Origin: a virus
Strand: one strand, 5' to 3'
IMG/VR virus record: IMGVR_UViG_3300017917_003557
Coordinates: 1-27,415 of that record
Length of the DNA stretch: 27,415 nucleotides
Both the position numbers and the translations under genes were made by a program. The notes below the pieces were generated by a model. The model had not been told where the DNA came from. It saw only the letters and a program-made list of their open reading frames with translations, and made no database searches. Positions within the stretch are counted from its first letter, which is position 1. The number at the start of each line of letters is the position of its first letter. This document shows, piece after piece, positions 5,445-12,713 of this stretch.

Positions 5445-6056
5445 ATGTTTGAAATAAATCAAAAACTACATATCAAAGAAGAGAAGTTCGAGGATTCAAC
5501 ATTTCTTATAATTGATAACATTTTTAAAGACCCACAATTTATTGTTGATTGGTTAAAGCGCAATGAACCCAAGAATTTGTGGAAAGATGATGTGGAACCT
5601 AGTTATAACGGTAAGTATTTTGTTGATAAACGACATAACATACAACATCATAGTTTAGATAATTTTTTTTGGTTAATAGAATCTTTAACAAATAGAGTTA
5701 TAAAACAACGAGAAATTTATTCTAACTACACTATTTTAAAAGATAAAAATTTTAATGATTATAAAAACAATTATTGGTTTCCACATGTTGATTTTGGTTA
5801 CAATGCTATAGTTTACTTAAATGAATTTGATTGTGATGGAACTAATATTTACTACAATGATGCTCGTGATACTTACTCAGGCCCAGAGCATTTCGAGAGT
5901 TGGCGACCAAAAAATCTTTATAGATTAAAATATACATCAAAGGCTAAATTTAATAGGTTGTTTATTTTTGATGGAAACTTACTTCATGGAATGGCTATGA
6001 ATACTGATGTATTTTTTAATACACATAGATTAAATCTAGTTACCTTCTCGGTGTAG
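5445..6056 (+). CDS. DUF6445-like 2-oxoglutarate/Fe(II) oxygenase
   Basis: This 203-aa protein starts at ATG 5445, just after tRNA-Asn. The fold signature is H114-x-D116 (WFPHVDFGYNAIVYLN), H181 (FDGNLLHGM) and R195 (NTHRLNLVTF). The sentence-like order N-terminal LIIDNIFKDPQFIVDWL, then Y-L-N, then FNRLFIFDGNLLHG, fits the DUF6445 family of oxygenase-like proteins. Base composition is much more AT-rich than the flanking genes, which suggests recent acquisition. The TAG stop (6054-6056) lies inside tRNA-Trp. Substrate unknown. Confidence 0.82.
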   Translation: MFEINQKLHIKEEKFEDSTFLIIDNIFKDPQFIVDWLKRNEPKNLWKDDVEPSYNGKYFVDKRHNIQHHSLDNFFWLIESLTNRVIKQREIYSNYTILKDKNFNDYKNNYWFPHVDFGYNAIVYLNEFDCDGTNIYYNDARDTYSGPEHFESWRPKNLYRLKYTSKAKFNRLFIFDGNLLHGMAMNTDVFFNTHRLNLVTFSV

Positions 6057-6120
6057 TATAATGGCATTACGTTGGTCTCCAAAACCAGCTATGGCGGTTC
6101 GAATCCGTCCACCGAGGCCA
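6047..6120 (+). tRNA. tRNA-Trp (CCA)
   Basis: Acceptor CTCGGTG/CACCGAG, anticodon stem TTGGT/ACCAG with loop CTCCAAA (anticodon CCA), T-arm GCGG-TTCGAAT-CCGT, discriminator G and encoded CCA. Its first 10 bases are also the last codons of the upstream gene: the conserved T8-A9-G10 serves as that gene's TAG stop. Confidence 0.92.
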
Positions 6121-6126
6121 GTTTAT

Positions 6127-6198
6127 GCGGGTTGTTAGAGGAATACGTTTGGCCTTCCAAGCCGAAAGATGCAGGTTCGATGCCTGTAGCCCGCTCCA
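6127..6198 (+). tRNA. tRNA-Gly (UCC)
   Basis: Acceptor GCGGGTT/AGCCCGC, anticodon stem TTGGC/GCCGA with loop CTTCCAA (anticodon TCC), T-arm GCAGG-TTCGATG-CCTGT, discriminator T and encoded CCA. The D-arm is short and irregular, and position 8 appears to be G rather than T. Length 72 nt. Confidence 0.87.
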
Positions 6199-6203
6199 GT
6201 TAT

Positions 6204-6277
6204 GCCTTCGTCGGTTAGTGGTAAACCAACGGTTTTGTAATCCGTGACTGTCTGTTCGATTCAGACCGAAGGCACCA
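6204..6277 (+). tRNA. tRNA-Thr (UGU)
   Basis: Acceptor GCCTTCG/CGAAGGC, anticodon loop TTTGTAA (anticodon TGT) on stem ACGGT/TCCGT, T-arm GTCTG-TTCGATT-CAGAC, discriminator A, encoded CCA. It lies 5 nt after tRNA-Gly. Confidence 0.92.
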
Positions 6278-6281
6278 AATT

Positions 6282-6356
6282 ACCACCTTAGTATAACGGA
6301 GAATACAGCTTTCTTCTAAAGAGCGAATGTAGGTTCGATTCCTGCAGGTGGTGCCA
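6282..6356 (+). tRNA. tRNA-Arg (UCU)
   Basis: Acceptor ACCACCT/AGGTGGT, anticodon stem GCTTT/AGAGC with loop CTTCTAA (anticodon TCT), T-arm GTAGG-TTCGATT-CCTGC, discriminator G, encoded CCA. It reads AGA, a codon used often in the AT-rich genes nearby. The next ATG is only 3 nt beyond the CCA. Confidence 0.92.
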
Positions 6357-6359
6357 GAT

Positions 6360-7283
6360 ATGAAAAAAATTCTTTTATTAGGCGGTAATGGTTACATTGG
6401 ATCTAAATTTTATCTAGACAGCTGTAACAGATATGCTCTAACCAGCATAGATTTATGTTTGTTTGGTCAGGATCTGGGTTATTCTGTAAAGTTAGATTAT
6501 AGAGATTTAACTGCTGAATTTATTTGGTATTTTGATTGCATTGTTTGTTTGGCAGGACATAGTAGTGTTCAGCTATGCAGCTCCAGTCCTGATAGATCCT
6601 GGAAAAATAACGTAGATGGTTTTAGACAGTTATGTGAAAAAATTGATAAACGTCAACTTTTAATCTATGCCAGCAGTGCTAGTGTATACGGTAAGACTAA
6701 AAATGCCACAGAAAATTCTAGGTTATCTGTAAACAGTATATCAGATTATGATCTTCAAAAATCTATCATAGATCTTATAGCAAATCGTTTTATAAATCAA
6801 CAAAAAAGAATTATTGGGCTTAGGTTGGGCACTGTAAATGGTCTATCACCAAACACTAGATCAGAGCTTTTAATAAATGCCATGACACAGGATGCTATAG
6901 GAACTGGTTTGATCCATGTTAAAAATCGAAGCACACACAGAGCAGTTTTAGGTATAAATGATCTTACCAGAGCCTTGCAATGCATCATAGACACAGGGTT
7001 ACCCTATGGACAGTATAATTTAAGTTCTTTTAATACTACCATAGATAGTGTGAGCCGAACTATTAGTAAACTTACAAAGGCCAAAATTTTATTACAGCCA
7101 GACGATCCTACAACCTATGATTTTACTATGTCAACTAAAAAGTTTGAAAACTTAACTGGATTTGTATTTACTGATACTGTAGAAACACTAGCTACTGAAT
7201 TCATTAAGGGTTATGGTAACTCAAATTTAAGCACTAGACTAAACGAAAAACCTTTTGAAGACCATTATAACACATTTTTATAA
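6360..7283 (+). CDS. NAD-dependent epimerase/dehydratase (extended SDR)
   Basis: This 307-aa protein has an N-terminal Rossmann nucleotide site (G8-G-N-G-Y-I-G14), the active-site region LLIYASSASVYG (Ser at 105-108) and the catalytic Y130-x3-K134 (YDLQK). This is the pattern of UDP/dTDP-sugar 4-epimerases and dehydratases such as GalE and WbpP relatives. The conserved LRLGTVNG segment that contacts the nucleotide sugar is also present. It starts 3 nt after tRNA-Arg and overlaps the downstream glycosyltransferase by 29 nt. Together they suggest modification of a sugar for phage or host glycans. The exact sugar cannot be told. AT-rich relative to the core genes. Confidence 0.9.
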   Translation: MKKILLLGGNGYIGSKFYLDSCNRYALTSIDLCLFGQDLGYSVKLDYRDLTAEFIWYFDCIVCLAGHSSVQLCSSSPDRSWKNNVDGFRQLCEKIDKRQLLIYASSASVYGKTKNATENSRLSVNSISDYDLQKSIIDLIANRFINQQKRIIGLRLGTVNGLSPNTRSELLINAMTQDAIGTGLIHVKNRSTHRAVLGINDLTRALQCIIDTGLPYGQYNLSSFNTTIDSVSRTISKLTKAKILLQPDDPTTYDFTMSTKKFENLTGFVFTDTVETLATEFIKGYGNSNLSTRLNEKPFEDHYNTFL

Positions 7284-8046
7284 CGAAGAATTTTTGTTGC
7301 CCTGGTGGCTTAACCATCATAAAGATATCTTTGATCATGGTATTTTAATTGACTATGCAAGTACAGACCGCTCCAGAGCAATTATCAAAGATATTTGCCC
7401 TGATTGGATTGTTCTAAACAGTAAAGAACGAGACTTTGGTGCCGAAGCCTGCGATAGACAAGTTACAGAAATCGAACGAAACCTCAGGGGTTGGAGAATA
7501 GCATTAAATGTAACTGAGTTCATAGTTGGTAATACAAATAAATTAATGTCAACGACCGGTATATGTCAGTATTTGCTACCAAGTTATAAATTTTATGATT
7601 GGAACCCTACAGGGACTTTAGATAAAAATCTGCCGTTGTGGCATCAGTTATCTCGGGCCATATCATACAAGACAAACTTTCATGCCAGACGTGCCAGAAG
7701 TTTACATAATTTTAATGATATTATCTATGACACTGGCAGACACTGGAATAACTATAACTGTGAAGAAGCTGTTATTTTTCATGTTGCTAATTGTATTTCA
7801 TGTCCTGAAATGCTAAATAGAAGACTTCAGATTCAGTATAAAGTTCCTATTACAGATTTACTTAGAAATTATGGTTGGCAGCATACGAATAAATTTCTAT
7901 TTAGATCTTTTATTCCTTGGTTATCGGGTCAAAGTATATCAAATTCATTTTTAGATGCTGAATCATTAAAGAAAGAATTCGATTTAGATGCTTCACAAAT
8001 TACAGACATTAGTAAAGATATAAGTAAATATACAAACATTGGATGA
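7255..8046 (+). CDS. Glycosyltransferase family 2-like protein (TTG start)
   Basis: The 263-aa protein opens with MKTIITHFYNEEFLLPWWLN, then DHGILIDYASTDRS (residues 28-40), the usual N-terminal half of a GT-A transferase that keeps its acceptor-side NEE-x-x-L-P-x-W motif (Glyco_tranf_2_4 / DUF4238 style). At the place where a DxD metal motif is expected it has ALNVTEFI (83-90), so the first acidic residue is replaced and activity is uncertain. The TTG start lies within the epimerase gene. The TGA stop (8044-8046) falls inside tRNA-Tyr. It probably works on the sugar made by the epimerase. Confidence 0.75.
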   Translation: MKTIITHFYNEEFLLPWWLNHHKDIFDHGILIDYASTDRSRAIIKDICPDWIVLNSKERDFGAEACDRQVTEIERNLRGWRIALNVTEFIVGNTNKLMSTTGICQYLLPSYKFYDWNPTGTLDKNLPLWHQLSRAISYKTNFHARRARSLHNFNDIIYDTGRHWNNYNCEEAVIFHVANCISCPEMLNRRLQIQYKVPITDLLRNYGWQHTNKFLFRSFIPWLSGQSISNSFLDAESLKKEFDLDASQITDISKDISKYTNIG

Positions 8047-8125
8047 CGAGCAGCATTGGCGACTGCAGCAGACTGTAAATCTGTAGCCTCTGGCATACGG
8101 GGTTCGATTCCCTGGTCATCCACCA
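8041..8125 (+). tRNA. tRNA-Tyr (GUA)
   Basis: A class II tRNA with a long variable arm: acceptor GGATGAC/GTCATCC, anticodon stem GCAGA/TCTGT with loop CTGTAAA (anticodon GTA), T-arm CGGGG-TTCGATT-CCCTG, discriminator A, encoded CCA. The first six bases GGATGA also end the upstream transferase gene. Confidence 0.92.
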
Positions 8126-8131
8126 AATTAT

Positions 8132-8223
8132 GGAAGTGTGGCCGAGCGGCTTAAGGCAGCAGGTTGCTAACTTGTCGATTCAGGAAACTGGGTCCGTGGG
8201 TTCGAATCCCACCGCTTCCACCA
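8132..8223 (+). tRNA. tRNA-Ser (GCU)
   Basis: Class II: acceptor GGAAGTG/CGCTTCC, anticodon loop TTGCTAA (anticodon GCT), long variable arm (about 8175-8194), T-arm GTGGG-TTCGAAT-CCCAC, encoded CCA. Its 92 nt length suits tRNA-Ser. Confidence 0.92.
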
Positions 8224-8227
8224 AATT

Positions 8228-8306
8228 CCGGGTGTAGCTTAGTCTGGCTTAAAGCGCCTGCTTTGGGAGCAGGAGATCGTGAGTTCGAATCCCACTTCCC
8301 GGACCA
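8228..8306 (+). tRNA. tRNA-Pro (UGG)
   Basis: Acceptor CCGGGTG/TTCCCGG (one T-T mismatch), D-stem GCTT/AAGC, anticodon stem CCTGC/GCAGG with loop TTTGGGA (anticodon TGG), T-arm GTGAG-TTCGAAT-CCCAC, discriminator A, encoded CCA. This is the last of the 13 tRNAs seen. Confidence 0.9.
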
Positions 8307-8317
8307 ATATATACGGC

Positions 8318-8869
8318 ATGAAATTAATTTTTAAAAATTCTGGCTTAAATTATTCTTTGTACAAATCATCATATATAACAAAAAATTATGATGATATTGT
8401 TAGAGATTGTTATTCAACGCATGCCAAATTCAAAAAAATGTTTTCTGGGGATTCAACATGGTCGTTTAGTTGCTATAACATTTTTAATTTATCGTCAACT
8501 TCGTTACATTTTTATAACATATACAAAGATTTGATCGCAGTCATTAAAGATTTTAGAATTATACAGGAACCATTATGGGTTCAATCTTGGATCAATTTTC
8601 ATAAATCAAATGAAGTTCTTGATTGGCATGATCATTATTGGTGCTATCATGGATACATATGTATTGACCCTAAAGAATCTGAAACTCAATTTGAGCAGTA
8701 TAGTATAAAAAATGAGGTCGGTCTTATTTACATTGGCCCCTGTGAAAGAAAACATAAAGTTAATATTCTAAAAAATTATGATGGTGAAAGGATTACACTG
8801 GGATTTGATGTTACACGATTAATAAATTTACATCGTGATCTGTTTAATTCTTTTATACCTATCATTTAA
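8318..8869 (+). CDS. Putative 2-oxoglutarate/Fe(II) oxygenase-like protein (PF13759-like)
   Basis: A 183-aa AT-rich gene 11 nt after tRNA-Pro. The segment LWVQSWINFHKSNEVLDWHD (86-105) matches in style the TQSWINYSNQGDYHHRHNH segment of the oxygenase at the right edge of the window. A H104-D105-H106 cluster, H146 (CERKHKV) and R158 (GERITLGFD) could be the metal and 2-oxoglutarate ligands. It is shorter and more diverged than typical family members, so activity is unsure. It is probably part of the same acquired block as the other AT-rich genes. Confidence 0.68.
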   Translation: MKLIFKNSGLNYSLYKSSYITKNYDDIVRDCYSTHAKFKKMFSGDSTWSFSCYNIFNLSSTSLHFYNIYKDLIAVIKDFRIIQEPLWVQSWINFHKSNEVLDWHDHYWCYHGYICIDPKESETQFEQYSIKNEVGLIYIGPCERKHKVNILKNYDGERITLGFDVTRLINLHRDLFNSFIPII

Positions 8870-8883
8870 AACCTGCTTGTGGT

Positions 8884-9519
8884 ATGAAAAACAAAGTTGC
8901 TGTTTTTGTTAACCACCCTCAGTGTAGCGTACAAAGCGCACATGGCATAGTTAGGACACTGCAGGACTACAGCATAGACTGCATAGGTCGTCAGCATCTA
9001 AGAGATAAAGTCCTAAAAAAATACGATCTATTGTGTATACCTGGTGGATTGGGAGATAGTGACACCTGGCATAGCATCATGGAACCTTTTGTTGATAGCA
9101 TAACTAATTTTGTAGCTTCAGGCCGTCGATATCTGGGCATTTGCATGGGTGCCTATTGGGCAGGCCCTTACTATTTCAATCTACTTCAAAACATAGAGCC
9201 CGTTCAGTATATCAAAAGAGCCGATGCCGAAGTTCGTAGAAGTTTTGGCACAGTAGTAGACATAGATTGGTCTGGACAAACTGAGACCGTTTATTTTTAC
9301 GACGGTTGTTGTTTTATTGGCAAAGGTCCTAGGCAGGTACTGGCTACCTACAGTAACGGTGAACCAGCTGCCATAATACAGGACAACCTGGGTCTAATAG
9401 GCCCCCATCTAGAAAGTGATATTTACTGGTACTCTAAACCCTACATGAAGCCCTATTGGCATGACTACAGGCATCATGATCTGTTGAAAAAATTTGTTGA
9501 TCAGTTATTTGCCAATTGA
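8884..9519 (+). CDS. Biotin-protein-ligase N-terminal-like (class I amidotransferase fold) protein
   Basis: This 211-aa protein has PGG (53-55) and the nucleophile-elbow motif Y-L-G-I-C87-M-G-A-Y, as in class I glutamine amidotransferases. The downstream pattern (aromatic-rich, DIDWSGQTETVYFYDGCCF, then ATYSNGEPAAIIQDNLGLIG, then GPHLESD) is that of the BPL_N domain, the amidotransferase-like N-terminal half of fungal biotin-protein ligases. The free-standing form occurs in bacteria and phages with unknown role. It lacks a ligase catalytic domain. The GC level is closer to the core genes than that of its left neighbour. Confidence 0.8.
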   Translation: MKNKVAVFVNHPQCSVQSAHGIVRTLQDYSIDCIGRQHLRDKVLKKYDLLCIPGGLGDSDTWHSIMEPFVDSITNFVASGRRYLGICMGAYWAGPYYFNLLQNIEPVQYIKRADAEVRRSFGTVVDIDWSGQTETVYFYDGCCFIGKGPRQVLATYSNGEPAAIIQDNLGLIGPHLESDIYWYSKPYMKPYWHDYRHHDLLKKFVDQLFAN

Positions 9520-9521
9520 TC

Positions 9522-9550
9522 TTGACATCTAGCAATTAAACTGCTACAAT
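9522..9550 (+). promoter_or_regulatory. Sigma70-like promoter
   Basis: TTGACA 9522-9527, 17-nt spacer, TACAAT 9545-9550 preceded by CTGC. It fits the shared design except for C instead of GG before TGC. It drives the gene at 9569, whose AAAAGGAG (9555-9562) lies right behind it, so the 5' leader is very short. Confidence 0.82.
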
Positions 9551-9568
9551 TCCAAAAAGGAGTGAACC

Positions 9569-9829
9569 ATGTACAAATGGCAAGATACCAATGTAATGAG
9601 TTACTACTACAGAGAATCTGATGGTAGACTTATGGGTGCAGCATGGCATGCTGCATTGAATTCGCATTTTTATAGTTCTAAGATTTATACGGAGACTTTT
9701 CCATTCACTAATGAATCTGAGAAATATTTGGGTCATTATATTAATGAAGGCGCAGCTAAGAAATCTGTGGAAAAATATTGGCTACAACAATCTAATACTT
9801 TAGAATACGATGAAAATAGTAATCAATAG
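9569..9829 (+). CDS. Hypothetical 86-aa protein
   Basis: ATG preceded by AAAAGGAG and by the promoter at 9522. The protein is rich in aromatics and polar residues (MYKWQDTNVMSYYYRESDGR; SEKYLGHYINEGAAKKSVEK). No membrane segment or known motif is seen. It overlaps the following gene by 20 nt. Function not recognised. Confidence 0.72.
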   Translation: MYKWQDTNVMSYYYRESDGRLMGAAWHAALNSHFYSSKIYTETFPFTNESEKYLGHYINEGAAKKSVEKYWLQQSNTLEYDENSNQ

Positions 9830-10136
9830 ATGTTTTGGTGGATTTGGTCTGTCGACAGAAGCTCATGCACTAATTGCTAATCGAAAAGGTTGGCAGCACG
9901 CTTGTGATGACTGGGATAAAGATTATTGGTACAGTGAACCCGGTAAGGCAGTTTATTCGTTGGATTTACTTCGAAACGATCCTGATCTTGTAGCTGCTAT
10001 AGAAACATTAGGTGCAGACGCTAATGGTCATTACTCAGAACTTAAAATTGTAGATGTACCTGATGAAGTAGACTGGTACATACACGAATATGATGGGCTA
10101 GAAGAAGTACGAGAAAGGCATAGATCGTGGTCATGA
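9810..10136 (+). CDS. Conserved phage protein starting MKIVINRCFGGFGLS, 108 aa
   Basis: The N-terminal pattern M-K-I-V-I-N-x-x-x-G-G-F-G-L-S and the C-terminal EVDWYIHEYDGLEEVRERHR are highly typical of a small protein found in many phages and some bacteria (recognised by pattern; function unknown). The intermediate part contains RNDPDLVAAIETLGADANG and IVDVPDEVDW. It ends in an ATGA overlap with the next micro-ORF. Confidence 0.82.
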   Translation: MKIVINRCFGGFGLSTEAHALIANRKGWQHACDDWDKDYWYSEPGKAVYSLDLLRNDPDLVAAIETLGADANGHYSELKIVDVPDEVDWYIHEYDGLEEVRERHRSWS

Positions 10137-10213
10137 CTAAAGTAGAATTTAGGCTGTTTATTGCTGCAATTTTTACCTTTTGTCTTTATGTAAGTATATT
10201 AGTATTTCTATAA
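10133..10213 (+). CDS. 26-aa membrane micropeptide
   Basis: ATG in an ATGA overlap with the upstream stop opens 26 codons encoding MTKVEFRLFIAAIFTFCLYV and a short hydrophobic tail: one basic residue pair, then a single membrane helix. The arrangement is typical of coupled phage micropeptides. There is no proof of expression, and conservation in relatives would decide. Confidence 0.5.
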   Translation: MTKVEFRLFIAAIFTFCLYVSILVFL

Positions 10214-10223
10214 GTTGATAAAA

Positions 10224-11051
10224 ATGAAATTAGCAATCTGCTCCGATCTCCATCTTGAGTTTGGAGACATTACCCTCAAGAATGAGGGTGCCGACGTTTT
10301 AATTCTTGGCGGTGATATTATGACCGCACAGGAGTTACATGATTTCAAAGCAGATGATACTAAATTTGCCGATGAGCTAACTCGTCGTGCTACTGCAGAA
10401 CGATACAGAGAATTCTTAGCTAGGTGCAGTTCTGAATTCCCGCACGTAATCTATATTGCCGGCAATCATGAGTTCTATCATGGTAAGTATCCTGATGCTT
10501 ACAATTACTTAGAAGAAGAATGCCAAGCGTTTAACAATGTATACTTCTTAGAGCAAAACAAAAAGGAGATCAATGATATTACTTTCATCGGTGCTACGTT
10601 GTGGACCGACATGAATCGCGGAGATCCAGTTACTCTACACGCAGTTGCAGATATGATGAACGATTATCGAATTGTTAGAAACAGTGAACAGGGCTATACA
10701 AAACTACGTCCTGCTCATACACTGTCTAGACATCGTAAAACTCTTGCTTATATCAAGCAGGTAGTAGAGGCTGATCCTACAAAAAAATATGTTGTTGTTG
10801 GTCATCATGCTCCTAGTAAGAAAAGTATCAAACCTAGATATGCAGAAGATATTGAAATGAATGGTGCATATAGTAGTGATCTAGGATATTTTATAGCCAA
10901 TCATCCTCAAATTGTTCTTTGGACTCATGGTCATACACATGATCAGTTTGATTATTACGTATGCGATACCAGAATAGTTTGCAATCCCCGAGGCTATGAT
11001 GGATGGGAGGCATGCGCAGACAATTTTCAACTTAAGTATGTGGACATATAA
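10224..11051 (+). CDS. Calcineurin-like metallophosphoesterase, 275 aa
   Basis: All five metal-binding motifs are present: D8-x-H10 (CSDLHLE), G30-D31 (LILGGDI), G80-N-H-E83 (IAGNHEFYH), G193-H-H (VVGHHAPS) and H235-G-H-T-H239. Proteins of this type hydrolyse phosphomono- or diesters, for example cyclic nucleotides, nucleotide ends or phosphoproteins; the substrate here is unknown. ATG 10224 is chosen over a TTG at 10215. A second, unrelated phosphoesterase lies at 14099. It overlaps the next frame in a TAATG. Confidence 0.9.
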   Translation: MKLAICSDLHLEFGDITLKNEGADVLILGGDIMTAQELHDFKADDTKFADELTRRATAERYREFLARCSSEFPHVIYIAGNHEFYHGKYPDAYNYLEEECQAFNNVYFLEQNKKEINDITFIGATLWTDMNRGDPVTLHAVADMMNDYRIVRNSEQGYTKLRPAHTLSRHRKTLAYIKQVVEADPTKKYVVVGHHAPSKKSIKPRYAEDIEMNGAYSSDLGYFIANHPQIVLWTHGHTHDQFDYYVCDTRIVCNPRGYDGWEACADNFQLKYVDI

Positions 11052-11089
11052 TGGGTGCAGGATTTAATTTTAAACGAAGGCAAAATGCC

Positions 11090-11254
11090 ATGAAAGCTAC
11101 TGTTGAAATTCAATATGATGAATACACTGGAGATTATTTTATTGAATTGCCTCCAGACATTCTTGATGCAGCAAACCTAGTTGTGGGTGATACTATTCTT
11201 TGGGAAAAATTAGACGAAAGCAGTTGGTCTATAAAAAGAAATGCAGAATCTTAA
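11090..11254 (+). CDS. Small AbrB-like (swapped-hairpin) protein, 54 aa
   Basis: The ATG at 11090 follows GAAGG (11076-11080). An in-frame ATG at 11051 would add 13 basic residues and form a TAATG overlap with the phosphoesterase, so the start is not settled. The sequence ATVEIQYDEYTGDYFIELPP followed by DILDAANLVVGDTILWEKLD resembles the AbrB/MazE fold: strand, L-P-x-x-x-L, V-G-D-x-L/I. Such phage proteins probably bind DNA or act as antitoxin-like regulators. It overlaps the halogenase gene by 14 nt. Confidence 0.72.
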   Translation: MKATVEIQYDEYTGDYFIELPPDILDAANLVVGDTILWEKLDESSWSIKRNAES

Positions 11255-12713
11255 TTCGGTTATAGTAGTAGGAGCAGGAACAGCTGGGCTGATTTCTGCT
11301 CTAATGCTTCATGAAAAGTATCCGCATTTAAACATACAAATTGTCAAATCAGACAAAATTGGTATAGTTGGTGTAGGTGAAGGCTCAACAGAACATTGGA
11401 GAGCCTTCATGGAATTTTGTGGTATAAACCAACGTGAATTGATTTACAAGACAAAAGCTACAGTAAAATTAGGTATAGTCTTCAAGGATTGGAACCTTGG
11501 AGATACCTTTGTTCATTCTCTATCAGAAATTGAAACTAATTTGTCTGGGCTTAACAGATTAGATTATTTAAATGTACTATATCTTAACAATAAAAACTTA
11601 AGTCAGCTAGAACCCGGAGATCATGAATTAAGTTTTAAATCAGAAAATATTTCAAATCAGTTTCATTTCGACACTTTCAAACTTAATGAATTTTTGGTTG
11701 AACAGTGTAAAAACAAAGAAATAAATTTTATAATAGGTGAGGTACAGGATGTAATTCTAGATCATATGGGCTGGGTTCAGAGTATTTCTACTTCTATTGG
11801 TGAACTTACAGCTGATTTCTTCATAGATTGTACGGGTTTTCATAGAATTTTTTCTAAGGCTATGAATAATGCTTGGATTTCTAAAGCAGAATATCTGCCC
11901 ATGAATAGAGCCATAGCATTCCCAACGTCCATTGAAGAAAATGTTTCTTTAGAACCTTATACATTAGCTACAGCACTATCAGCTGGCTGGTCCTGGCGTA
12001 TTCCAACACAGGAAAGATATGGTAATGGTTATGTTTTTGATAATAGATACATTTCTGCAGATCAGGCACTTGAGGAGATATCAAAACATTTAAAATTATC
12101 TAACATAAAGCCCGGACGTGACATACCTTTCGAAGCTGGTAAAATTGATAAAATCTGGAATAAAAATGTATTACATGTTGGTCTATCAGGAAGTTTTGCT
12201 GAGCCTCTAGAAGCTCAAAGCATAGGTTTTACTATAGTTCAGATGTATACGTTTTTAAACTATTCTGACTTGTATGACTTTAATCTAGAATATCAGATTC
12301 AAAGATATAACAATGAGATGGATGGTGTTTTTCAAAATGTTATTGATTATCTACAGGCACATTATTTTACTAAAAGAGACGACAGTAAATTTTGGAGGGA
12401 TAAACCTTTTAAGTTAACTGATTTTAATCGTTGTTATTTGGATGCCTTTAAAGCAGGTTCTATAGTGCCCCAAATGTTTGAGAAAAACGTAATGTTTAGG
12501 GAAGCAAATTGGTATCAGATAATTGGTGGGCTTAAGTTAATTGATAAACTTAAACTATTGAGCAATATCAATAAAAATCGATCAAGTTTTAATGAATTTA
12601 ATGTGACATTTTTAGAAAGTTTATTAAAAAATAATAAAAACACTATAAGAATATCTCATAGGGAATATCTTAAAATTATGAATAATTCTTTTTTGAGGGA
12701 CCAAAATGGTTAA
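11241..12713 (+). CDS. Flavin-dependent tryptophan halogenase-like protein, 490 aa
   Basis: The FAD-binding G11-A-G-T-A-G16, the family hallmark W250-x-W252-x-I-P255 (GWSWRIP), the region of the catalytic lysine (K76 in TVKLGIVFKDW) and the glutamate of F-x-E-P-L-E324 (FAEPLEAQSIG) are all present in the right order. So the enzyme looks intact and near full length (family about 500-540 aa). These enzymes chlorinate or brominate tryptophan or related aromatics using reduced FAD from a partner reductase; none is seen here. AT-rich codon use suggests acquisition. It overlaps the AbrB-like gene upstream and the MbcA/ParS-like gene downstream. Confidence 0.9.
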   Translation: MQNLNSVIVVGAGTAGLISALMLHEKYPHLNIQIVKSDKIGIVGVGEGSTEHWRAFMEFCGINQRELIYKTKATVKLGIVFKDWNLGDTFVHSLSEIETNLSGLNRLDYLNVLYLNNKNLSQLEPGDHELSFKSENISNQFHFDTFKLNEFLVEQCKNKEINFIIGEVQDVILDHMGWVQSISTSIGELTADFFIDCTGFHRIFSKAMNNAWISKAEYLPMNRAIAFPTSIEENVSLEPYTLATALSAGWSWRIPTQERYGNGYVFDNRYISADQALEEISKHLKLSNIKPGRDIPFEAGKIDKIWNKNVLHVGLSGSFAEPLEAQSIGFTIVQMYTFLNYSDLYDFNLEYQIQRYNNEMDGVFQNVIDYLQAHYFTKRDDSKFWRDKPFKLTDFNRCYLDAFKAGSIVPQMFEKNVMFREANWYQIIGGLKLIDKLKLLSNINKNRSSFNEFNVTFLESLLKNNKNTIRISHREYLKIMNNSFLRDQNG

